Assembly (NCBI RefSeq): GCF_000152725.1
Contig: NZ_CH724131.1
Location: forward strand, 786,729-850,728
Origin: Pseudooceanicola batsensis HTCC2597
GTDB lineage: Bacteria; Pseudomonadota; Alphaproteobacteria; Rhodobacterales; Rhodobacteraceae
Direction of reading: 5' to 3'
DNA: 64,000 nt
In this document: positions 33,101-45,100 of the stretch, piece by piece
Layout of the letters: every line of letters starts with the position of its first letter
Numbering within the stretch: the first letter of the stretch is position 1
The notes under the pieces: model-generated
Seen by the model: only the letters and a program-made list of their open reading frames with translations
Databases searched by the model: none
What the model was told of the DNA's origin: nothing
Position numbers and translations under genes: made by a program

Positions 33101-36100
33101 GATCGTCTCGTGCGGGCCATCGGCCATCTCCGCCATCGCGACAAGCTGGGCATGGGTCCAGACCGTCCCGTCATCGAAGGCGACCGTCTCGATCTCGCGC
33201 GACGCCGACGAGAGCACGTCCTGCAAGACCACCCGGTCCTCGCCGCCCGCGATCCGCAGAACCAGGTCCTCGCCCTGCTGCACCACCCGCACGTCGCCCG
33301 GCGCGATGCCCGCTCCGAAACTCAGGCCGTCGACGCCCTGGCTGTCGGTGACCGTGTCGGATCCGTCGCCCGGGGCGAAGTCGTAGACGTCGTTGCCCGC
33401 CTCTCCGGCGAGCAGATCGCCGCCCGTCCCGCCGTCGAGCGTGTCGTCGCCGCTGCCCCCGAAGAGCATGTCCGACCCCGTGCCGCCGACGATCTCGTCG
33501 TCGCCCTGCAGCCCAAGGACGGAATCATCCCCGCCCTGCCCGTCCAGCACGTCGTCGCCGTCCAGCCCAACGATGGTCTGCGCCGCCGCCGTGCCGTCGG
33601 TCAGGACTGCCAGCAGATCGGCATGGGACCAGACGGTGCCGTCGGCAAAGGCGACCTCTTCGATCCGGGCGTTCGCGCCCGACATGGCGCCGATCATCTC
33701 GATGCGGTCGCCGGAATTCGAGACCTGAAGGATGATATCGGTGCCGCCGCGCTGCGACACGACGATATCGGCCGGATCGATACCCGCGCCGATCGCGATC
33801 CGGTCAGCGCCGAGCGCGTCGGTGATCACGTCCACCCCGTCGCCCGAGGCGAATTCGTAGACGTCGTCGCCGGAGCCGCCGAAGAGGGCGTCATCACCCG
33901 CGCCGCCGGCCATCGTGTCACCGCCGAGCCCACCGAGGATGGTGTCGTTGCCGCCCGCGCCCGAGATCTCGTCGCCGCCCCCCTGACCGTCGAGGGAATC
34001 GTCTCCGCTGCCGCCGGTGATGGTTTCCCCGACCGAGAGCCCCGCCTGCGTCACGCCCGGAACGGCGGGACCGCCCGCCATGGCGAGCAGATCGGCATGT
34101 GTCAGGCTGCGCCCGTCGTCGAAGAGAAGCGACTCGATCCGGTAGTTCGCGTTGCCGACCGTGTTCTCGATCCGGATCCGGTCCTGCGTCCCTGCGATCG
34201 AGATGATGAGATCCGACGCCGTGGCCTGCACCCGCACGTCTTCCAGCGCGATCCCCGCGCCGAAGGTGATGACATCCGCGCCCGAATTGTTCGACCAGCC
34301 GTTGTCCGAGACGATGTCCTGACCGAAGCCGGCCTCGAAATGGTAGGTGTCGCTCTGGTTGCCGCCCCGGAGGAAGTCGTTGCCGAAACCGCCGGTCAGC
34401 GTGTCCTCGCCGTCGTTGGTATGAATCGTGTCGTTGCCCGCGCCGCCGTCCACGGCCTCGGCCGCGAAGGCGGTGTCGATCCGCTGGTCGGTATCGCGCG
34501 GCGCCCAGGCCATCGCGACGAGATCCGCGCGGATCAGCGTGCGGCCGTCGTCGAAGAGCAGCGTCTCGATCCAGTAATCCGCGTTGCTGACGCCATTCTC
34601 GATGCGGATCCGGTCCTCGGTGCCGCTGATCGAGATGATCAGGTCGCTTGCCGTGGCCCGCACCACGATATCCTCGAGCGCGATCCCCGGCCCGAAGGTG
34701 ATGACATCCGTGCCCGAGTTGTTCGACCAGCCGTTGTCCGAGACGATGTCCTGACCGAAGCCGGCCTCGAAATGGTAGGTGTCGCTCTGGTTGCCGCCCC
34801 GGAGGAAGTCGTTGCCCGTGCCGCCGGTCAGTGTGTCCTCGCCATCGCGGCCATAGAGGCTGTCCGACCCGCCGCCGCCCTCGATCGCTTCGGCCGAGAA
34901 GCCGGCGTCCGTGCGCTGATCCTCGTCGGTCGGCGCCCAGGCCATGGCCACCAGGTCGGCGTGGGTGAGCACGGTGCCGTCGTCGAAGACCAGCGACTCG
35001 ATGCGGTAGTCGGCATTGTTGATCGTGTTCTCGATCCGGATCCGGTCCTCGCTGCCCGCGAAGGTCAGGATCAGGTCGTTCGCCGTGGCCCGAACGACGA
35101 GATCCGCCGGGTCGATCCCCGGCCCGAAGGTGATCACATCCGCGCCCGAGTTGTTCGACCAGCCGTTGTCCGAAACGATGTCTTGACCGAAGCCGGCCTC
35201 GAAATGGTAGGTGTCGCTCTGGTTGCCGCCCCGGAGGAAGTCGCTGCCCGTGCCGCCGGTCAGCGTGTCCTCTCCGTCCTTGCCGTACAGACTGTCCTGG
35301 CCTCCGCCGCCGTTCAGCGCTTCGGCCGCGTAGCCCGCATCGATACGCTGATCCTCGTCGGTCGGCGCCCAGGCCATGGCCACCAGGTCGGCGTGGGTCA
35401 GCACGGTGCCGTCGTCGAAGACCAGCGACTCGATGCGGTAGTCGGCGTTGTTGATCGTGTTCTCGATCCGGATCCGGTCCTCGCTGCCCGCGAAGGTCAG
35501 GATCAGGTCGTTCGCCGTGGCCCGCGCGATGAGATCCGCCGGGTCGATGCCCGGTCCGAACTCGATCACATCCGCGCCCGAGTTGTTCGACCAGCCGTTG
35601 TCCGAAACCACGTCCTGACCGAACCCGAGCTCGAACCGGTAGGTGTCGTTGTCGTTCATCCCGCTCAGGACGTCGTTGCCTGTCCCGCCTGTGAGCGTGT
35701 CATCCCCGTTGCGGCTCTGGATCGTGTCGTTGCCGCCGCCGCCGTCGAGGGTCTCGGCCTCGTATCCGCCGTGGATGATCTGGTCGGCGTCGCTTGCCGC
35801 CCAGATCATCGCGACAAGCTGGGCATGGGTGAACTCGGTGCCGTCGTCGAACCGCAGGAGCTCGATCCGGTAATTCGCGTTGTTGATCGTGTTCTCGAGC
35901 GTCAGACGATCATCCAGCCCTTCGAACGAGATGTGGATATCGTCGGCATCCGCCGTCACCCGCATGTCCTGCGGATCGAACCCCGGCCCGAATTCGACCA
36001 CATCGGCGACGGAGTTGTTCGACCAGCCGTTGTCCGAAACGATGTCTTGGCCAAAACCGGTGTCGAACCGGTAGGTGTCGTTGTCGTTGCCGCCGCGCAG

Positions 36101-39100
36101 GAAATCGTTGCCCTGCAAGCCCCGGAGCAGATCGTCGCCCCCGCCGCCATTTACCTCGTCATCGCCCCAGCCGCCGGTCAGCTCTTCGGCGGTGCCGTCG
36201 CCGGTGATCACCTGCGGCGCCGCCGATGCGAAGGGCGCGCCGTTGAAATTGCCCAGCGTCAGGTCGTTCACATCGACCTCTTCCAGCCGGATCAGGCGCC
36301 GCGCGGCATCGAGATCGTGTTCTCCGTCATCGACGAAGAAGACATAGGTGTCCGCGCCCTCCTGCCGGGCGACGACCTCGCCTGCGAGACCCGAGGCGAG
36401 CCGGATGTCCAGCTTGTCCCCCAGGTCGCCGGTCTCGAACCCGATGATGGTGATCAGCGCCGCATTGTCGTCCACCTCGGGCACGAAGAACTCGAAGAGA
36501 TCGACGGTGCCGTCCTGCGCGATGAGCGTGCGCGGCAGGTTCGCGGTGCCGGTGCCGCCCTCTCCGGTGCCGCCGCCGGGTTCGTCTCCAATATCCTCCC
36601 CGGCTGCCGCGCGCGAGAAGAGCGGATCTGCGAACGGGGTCGCCCCCGGTACCGACGGATGCAGCAGGCGCTGCGCCGTTTCCTCGGTCACCACCGTGGC
36701 GGCCATCTCTTGCGCCGTCAGCGTGAGGCCGTCGGCGAAAACGAAGCTTTCGACCGGGTCCCAGCTGCTCCGGAACTGGTTGCGGATCAGCAACTGGTCC
36801 TGGCTGCCGGTGAACCGCAGCAGAAGGTCGTCGTCCTGCCGGGTGGCCACCACCTCGGCCGCGAGGATCCCGGCGCCGAAACGCACCGTGTCGCTCGATC
36901 CGTTCCAATCCTGCGCCTCGGAGATCTCGTCGCGCCCGTCGCCCGGGTCGAACCGGTATTCCGTGTCGCCGCGCCCGCCCAGCAGGACGTCGTCCCCGGC
37001 CCCGCCCGAAACCGTGGCATCCGCGCGATAGATCGTTCCCAGATCGATCGTTTCGCTGCTCGCATCGCCCGTGGTCGCCCGCGCGAGGATCTCGTCCAGC
37101 TCCCAGGTCGTGCCGTCGGCAAAGACGAAGCGTTCGATCGCGGAATCGCGGCCGACATTGGCGAACATGTCGCGAATGGTGATCCGGTCCCCGGTGCCGG
37201 CGATGCCGATGACCAGGTCCCGCGGCCCGACGCTCAGGAATTCGATGTCGTCAGGCAGGATCCCGGCCTCGAAACGGATGCGGTCGATGATCCCGTCGGT
37301 TTCCCGCTCGATATCCGCGATCGTGTCCTGCCCGTCGCCGAGTCCGAAGAAATAGGTGTCGCCGCCGCTGTGGCCCTGCAACAGCTCGTTCCCCAGCCCG
37401 CCATGGACCACGTCCGCGCCGCGCCCGGTTTCCAGCCAGTCGTTGCCTTCGCGGCCGAAGACGTCGGTGCCGGGTTCGGCCCCCGGCGCCAGTGGCCCCG
37501 AGCCGATGATGATGTGATCGTCGCCGTCGGTCCCGGGGATCCCGCGCGCGATCTGCGCCAGGCTGAACGAGGTGCCGTCGCTGTATTCAACCGTGCCCAC
37601 GATGGCGTCGGGATCGTCGACCGGATCGACAAGCGTCAGCCGGTCGTCGGTGCCTTCGATCATCAGGATGATGTTGCCGTCGGCATCGCGCTTGGCGGTC
37701 ACGTCGCCCGGCGCGATGTCGCTGCCGAACAGGATCTTGCCATAGCCGTCCACGTGATCGCGCGCGACGATCCGGTCCTGCCCGTCCCCGCGCGAGAAGG
37801 TATAGACGTCCTCGCCGAAGCCGTCGAAGATCACGTCGTTGCCGAAGCCGGGGCGATAGATCTCGGCCCCGTTGGTGCCCAGCAGGAAGTCGTCGGCGTC
37901 GCTTCCGATGGCATTGGCGAGGTCCAGCAGAACGTCACGCGACCAGATCGTGCCGTCGGTGAACTCGACGAAATCGATCACCGCGTTGCGGATGATGATC
38001 GCGTCGTTCTCGGCCACGAAGGTCATCAAGAGGTCGTCACGGTCCGAGGCCAGGCGCTCGACCCGCACGTCCTCGGGCCGGTAGCCGGCAAGATAGAGCG
38101 TATCGGTGCCGTGCTCGTCCTCGATCACGTCCTGCCCGTCGCCGCGCGCGAACATGTAGGAATCGTCGCCCCGCGCCCCCTGCAGCAGGTCGTCTCCCAG
38201 CCCGCCGTCGATCACGTCGGCCAGATCGCTGCCCCGTACCGCATCCGATCCGGCGCTGGTCTGCGCATTGACCGAGGCCTGAACCAGCTCGGCCGCGCCC
38301 CAGATGACACCATCGGCGAAATGCAGGGACGGCACGGCACCGGCACCGAGCGCGCCCGCGATCTCGAGCTGGTCCCCGCTGGCCGGGAACGAGACGATCA
38401 GATCGTCGCTTGATCCGTCGGCGGCCCGCACCACGGCGGCGCTGCTCGTCAGGTCGGGCAGCACGATGGCGGCGCTGCCGGCGCCCGGCGCCATTTCGAA
38501 CCGGTCCATCCCGTCGCCGAGCCGGAAGATCACCTGACCGCCCTCGGAGAGGATGTTCAGGTCGTTGCCCTGCCCGGCCGCCAGCGGCACCCCGTCCTCG
38601 AAATCAGCGGTGCGCAGGATGTCCTGCGAGGCCGAGCTCTCTTCCGCGCGGATCATGGCGCGGATCTCGGCGATGCCGAGCTCGGTCCCGTCTTCGAATT
38701 CGAAGATCTCGACCGGGTTGGCGCTGTAGCCGCCCAGGATGACCAGCCGCTCGTCGGTTGCGGCAAGGCGGATCAGCAGGTCGCCGTCGACATTGGTGAA
38801 ACTGATGGTTTCCGCCGTGATCCCGGCCCCGAAGACCACCCGGTCGAACCCCGAACTGTCGAAGATGCTGTCGCTGTCGTCGCCATAGCCGAAGCGATAG
38901 CTGTCGTCGCCATCGCCGCCCAGCATCGCGTCGGAGCCCGCACCGCCGGCGATCACGTCGTCGCGGTTGTCGAGACCGACAAGCTGTTCGTCCGCCTCGG
39001 TCCCCGTGAGCATCCGGTCGATGATCTCGTCCAGGCTCAGCGTGCTGCCGTCGCCAAACCGGAACTGTTCGACCCGCGTCGATCCGAGGCCGCCGACGAT

Positions 39101-42100
39101 CGTCAGAACGTCCGATCCGTTTCCGAGGTCGATGATCAGGTCGTCGCCGTCGCGCGTGATCCGCAACGCGTCGCGCGTGACCGAGGCGCCGAACTGCACA
39201 AGGTCGATCACACCCTCGGCGTCCGTCCGCTCGACGATCCGGTCAAAGTCGTAATCCGCGCCGAAAGCGTAGATATCGGCCGCGGTTCCCCCGACGAGCG
39301 TGTCGTCGCCCTGGCGCCCGTCGAGCGAGTTGGGATTGTCCGGATTGCCCTCGATCAGGTTGTCGCCGCGGTTGCCGCCCTCGATCTGGAGGTCTTCCTC
39401 GACATCCGAGATCAGGAGGAACCCGCCGTCGGCGAATTCGAACCGCTCGACCCCGTTGTCGAGATCCAGGAACTGGTTGCGGATCCGCAGCGTGTCGGTC
39501 CGTTCCAGAACCGAAATGACGAGGTCGTTGCCGTCCTTGGTGAAGACAACGTTCTCCTGGGTGATGTCGTCACCGAAACGGACGATATCGTCGACCGGCA
39601 CGATGATGTCCTCGCGGTCGTGCCAGGAGGCGCGAACGCGGGTATCCTCGATCACGTCCTGATCATAGCCCACGTCGAAGAGGTAGATGTCGCCGCCGTC
39701 GTTGCCGATCAGCAGGTCGTCGCCGCCCCGGCCGTCAAGCGTCTCGGAAAAGTTCGAACCGGTGATCGTCTCGGCCGCGTTCGTGCCGACGAGGTCGATG
39801 TCCTCGGGGTTGAAATCGGTGTAGTCGAGCGTGCGGTCGGCGAACTGGAAGAACTCGTTCGCATGGGTCTGCCGGTGTTCGCGGACATACTGGTTCTCGA
39901 GGATGATCCTGTCGTCGGTGCCGGCGAGCGAAATGATCAGGTCCAGCGCGGTCCGCGAGAATTCCACCTCGGTCGACAGGATGCCGGTGAATTCGATCGT
40001 CTCGCTGCCCGAGGTATCGAAGACCGTATCCGTGCCGTAGCCCGCCGCGAAGACGTAGGTGTCGCTGGCGCTCTGCCCTTCCAGCCGGTCATCGCCCAGG
40101 CCGCCGTCGATCCGGTCGTTGATCGTCTCGAACCCGTAGATGATGTCGTCGCCCTCTGTCCTGGCGATGTCGACATAGTGCTGCAGCAGCTTCAGATAGT
40201 TCCAGACCGTGCCGTCCGCGAACTCGAACTCCTCGATCAGGTTGATGTAGCCGACCAGCAGGATCTCGTCGAGGAAATCGGTAAAGATCACCTCGTCTTC
40301 GGTGCCGGTGATCCGCATCGTCAGCGTGTCGCCGCTGCCGTCGCGCAGATAGTCGAAATCCGTCCACCGCAAGTCGTCGGTGAACGTCATCAGGTCGTCC
40401 TTGGGCCCGAACAGCGACGAACCGAAATCGGCGTCCAGCACGACATCGCTGCCGTAGCCGCGTCCGAAGATGTAGGTGTCGAACCCTTGCTTGCCGGTCA
40501 GGAAGTCGTCGCCCGCGCCGCCGTCCAGCGTGTTGTCGTTCAGCATGCCGTAGATGGCATCGTCGCCGTCCGTCTTGGCGTTCTTGATGACCCGGTCGAC
40601 GATATCGACGTAATCGAGCGTCGTGCCCTTCTCGAAGATGATCTTCTCGATCAGGTTCGGCGCGACGAAATCCAGGCCGTCATCCGCGCCGATCGCTTCG
40701 CTGAACGCCCCGAGGTTGAGCCGCACGCCGCCGAACTGGCCGACCAGTTCCACGCTGTCGCCGGTCGGGTTGCCGTCCTGGTCCAGCACCGTGATCAGCA
40801 GGTTCTCGGACGCGCCGTCACGGGTCAGCCGCACCGTGTCCTGGGTGATGTCCCCGCGGAACATCAGGAAATCCATGCCCGCCTGCACCGGCCCGAACGA
40901 GAAGTTGCCCAGATCGTCGATCACGTCGTTGCCGTCGCCGGGACGGAAGATGTAGGTATCGCCGCCCGCGCCGCCGCTGAGATAGTCGTTGTTCAGACCG
41001 CCCAGCAGGATATCGCCCGAGCCCGAGCCGTAATAGGCATCGACCTCGTCCGCATCGGCGCGTTCGAAGTCAACCACCGCGAAGGACATGCGATAGCGAT
41101 CCCAGACCACGCCGTCGGCGAAGACGATCTCTTCGACGCCCGTCTGGACGCGGTCGCCGTTGGTCAGGATGATGTTCCGCTCGCCCAGGAACTGTTCGTT
41201 CAGCCGGACGAAGTTCGCGCCGTCGTTGTAGAAGAGGATCAGATCCTCGCCGTCGCGGACGGCCCTGACCTCGTCCGAGCGGAGCGAGGTGAAGCGCAGC
41301 TGGTCATGATCGCCGATGTCGCGGTCGTAGATGATGTCGTCGCCGGCATCCTTGCCGATGAAGTAGACATCCACCTGGTTGGAGTCGTCGAATGCCTGCG
41401 TGTCGGCGTCGTAGCTGCCGATGACCGTCTGATCGCCGCCGGTGATGTAGTAGAAGTTCGTCCCGTCGTGCCCGCGCACTTCGGTATCCGTCTCCTCGTG
41501 CGTGACGATCCGCCGCTCGTCCACCGCGAAGGCGTTCGCGATGGCGCGGATGTCCAGGTCGATCGGCGTTTCCTCGTAGGCCGCCAGGATCATCTGCATC
41601 ACGAACGGCTGGTCGAGGCTCACCCCCTGATCGAAGAAGTACTTTTTGTCGCGAGGGACGTAATCGGGATAGATCAGCGACAGGATCGCCTGCCACTGGG
41701 TCAGGTAATCGACGACCGCGTCATCTTCGTTGCTTTCGGGCGCGGCGGCGAAGATCGCCTCGAAGACCGGCGCAAGCTCGCGGTCGGTCGTGGGGCGATA
41801 GACGTCTTCCTCGGCATCGTATTCCATCCCCTCGAAAAAGGGTTTCAGCCCGTCCTGAACCGCCAGCCGGACCGCGAAGCGGCGGCTGGCGAGGAAATAC
41901 TGCTGCATCGAAATCTCGACGAGATCGATCATCGGCGTGATGACGGAGTCGTAGGTATCGACCGAGGTGGAATAGCTGCCGCCCTCGACAACCTTGTAAT
42001 CGATCAGCCCGGTGTCGTTGTCGAGCGTCGCCGACAGCATCTCTTCCCGGAATTCGATCCCGGCGAGGCTGGTGGCGAAATGGAACTGTCCCGGCGTCAG

Positions 42101-45100
42101 GATCTCGACCCTGTGCAGGCTGTCGTCCGAGGAATTCACCTCGTCCAGCGTGTCGAAATCGACCTCGTAGTTGCGCAGCGCGAACTCGCGGGAATCCCCG
42201 GTCTTGAACTGCAGCTCGAGCGCCCGGTCGAGATTGCGGGCCCAGACGAAGAACGTGCCGTCCTGGTCGGTGACCTCGACCGTGTAATCGACCGTGATGC
42301 CGTCGATGACCCGGACCCCGATCTCCTCGACCTCGACCTTGGCAAAGGGATTGTGGCCGATCTCTTCCAGCCGCCATTCCTGGCCCGTATCGCGCTCCAG
42401 CGCCAGGATGTCGTCGATGGTCGGCGACGCGATGGCCGCCCCGCCCGCATCGGTGATCTCGCGACCGCTGGCCAGGCGCCAGCTGCCGTCGGCGTTCTGG
42501 ATGCCGAAGTCGTCGATCACCGCCCGGCCCTCGACGATGCGCATCAGGTAGGGCGCGTTCTCGCGGTGTTCGACCGCGTCCCCGCGGGTCGCGGGCGACC
42601 ATGCCTGCTCGACCTGCCAGGTTTCGCCGGAGGCGGTGGCCTGCGCGAGGATATCCTCGATCGTCGCGCGGTCGATCACCTGGCCCGCGCCGTCCAGCAC
42701 CGGATCGCCGCTTGCCAGCGTCCAGTAGCCCCCCAGGTCGTCCTCGAGATAGACCGCGCGATCCGCCAGGCTGATCTTGCCCTCGGCATCCTCGTGCAGC
42801 AGCACCGGAATCAGCTCGCGCGTGGTCTCGAGCGTCTGGCCCCAGTAGCTCAGCGCCGGGCCGGCCTGTTCGCGGATCTTGAAGTAATCCGGCTCGGTCA
42901 TCGAGGCCGCGGCCTCGGCCACGATCTGGCCCAGCAGGATGTCGTTGGCCATGGCCACGCTGAGATCGGTCATCGAGCCGTAGCCGCGGCTGTCGATATC
43001 GAGGTCCTGCTGCCAGGGCGCCCGGCCGGATTCGCCGGCATAGACCGTGTAGGACTCGAGCGATTCGAAGATCGCCTCGAACATCCGCACGGTCGAGCCG
43101 TCGTCGAATTCGACAAAGCCCGTGGCCAGCAGATCGGCACCCTGCGGCGTCCGCAGATCCAGCGGATCGTTGGCCAGGTCGATCGACACGATGCCCAGCT
43201 CGTCCAGCGAGAAAAGCTCGCCTGCGTCCGTCGCGCCGTCTGTATCGAGATCGCGCCAGATCTGCAGCTCGACCCAGTTCAGGTCAGCCGCGGTTATCCT
43301 GCCGTCCCCGTCGCCGCCGTTCGCGACCTGATCCCATTTCGCCAGCTCGGCATAGCCGCCTTCGAACTGGTTGCCGAACATCTCGGATATGTCGTCGATC
43401 CGGTCGTTGTTGTTCCTGTCGTGGACCAGGAACCCGTCGTCGCCGTCGAGCCAGCCGGACAGTTCCGCGAAGAGATCGAGGTCGAAGTCGAAATAGACCT
43501 GCGCCACTTCCACGGACACGGTCTCGATCCCGTCGCCGTCGAGGTCGATGACCAGCGGATCGGCCCCCGCCGCCCAGAGGCTGTTCTTGGCCAGACGCGT
43601 CGCGGCGCCCGCAAGCCAGTGGGCCGCATCGGCCAGCATCAGCGCGTCATAGGCTTCGAAGAGGAAGTTGACGGCCGGCGTCGCCTTGATGATCTGGTCG
43701 GCCACCTGGCCGATCCCGCCCATGATGGTCGAGAAGACGTTGGGGAAGTTGAACAGCATCCCGAAGTCGCCGGTCTCGTTCGCGGCGCTTTTCTCGGCGC
43801 TCTGGAAGCCGCCCAGATCCTCCCACCACGGCCCGCTGAACGTGTCCGCGGTATCGAAGGTGAAGTCGCGGATGGTCTGGAATCCGGTAAAGCCGACATC
43901 TCCGTCGCCAAGGTCGATGCTGTCGGCGATGCTCTGGCCCGTGGCGATGCGGAACAGCAGATCGGTCATGTTGGCGATGACCATCACCGCTTCGCCGGTC
44001 TCTTCGTTCTTAGTGGCGATATAGGCGATGTTGGGCAGCCAGGTGTCGAAGAACGTTCGCATCAGCCCGGCGGTCGCGGCGGTGTTGATCAGCGCGAAAT
44101 AGGTGAAGCCCGTGGCGACCGCATCCAGCGCCTCCTTGCTGCCGGTGATCGCGCCGACGGCGAACGAGACCGACGTTCCGCTCGCGTCGCCGCCGGTCAG
44201 CGGCACGCCGTAGAACGACAGGATGTCGTTCTTCTGCGGATCCATGATGGTGGTATCGGGCGCGAACCAGAAATGATCGGCATTGTCGCCGCCGTCATCG
44301 TCGCCGAAGCCGCCGATGCCGCCGCCCTCGGTTTCCTGGGTTCCGCTGAACGTGTCGCCGTAAAGCTCGCCGCCCGGCGTGGTGTTGATGATCAGGTCGC
44401 GCCCGGCGCCGCCGGCCGTCCGCACCGCCTGGCCGCCCGTGACGATGATGATGTCGTTGTCGTCTCCGCCATCTACGGAAAGGTCCCCGTCCGGCACCTC
44501 GCTGATGTAGATGACATCGATACCGCCCATGCCCTTGATGTCGCCGTTCCCGGAATGGCTGCCCTCGTCGTCGCTGGTGATCGAGAAACGGTCGTCGAGA
44601 TCGGTCAGGGTGACATTGTCGACGCCGGTGAAGGACACCTTGTCGTCGGGGACGAGCAGGTCTTCGACCGCCAGGAGCGCGGCCACGCTCAGCGGTTGCG
44701 CGGCGCCCAGGAAGTTGGTCGCCTGATACCCCAGGGTCAGATGCGGGAATGTCACCTGCACATCGCCGTTGCGGTAGAAGACGCCCTGCTGGCCGAAGAA
44801 CGACAGGTCACGCTGATCGAAGGAGAGCGTGTCGCGCGCGTTCGAATCGGTTTCCTCGCCCAGGTCGATCGTGATCGAGGTGCGGAAGAGGTCGAGCAGG
44901 TTCTCCTTGCTGATGACGACGTTGTCGGCCTTGTCCGTCAGCGTCATCTCTTCGGTGTTGAAGACCAGGTCCTCGACGGTGTTCCCCTGAGAGTCGGTCC
45001 CCTCGACCCGCAGCTGCACGGTCAGCTGGTCGAACAGCCCGAACCCCTCGCCGGCGATGTCCGGAGAGAGCGTGATCGTCAGGTCGACACCGCTGCTCCC

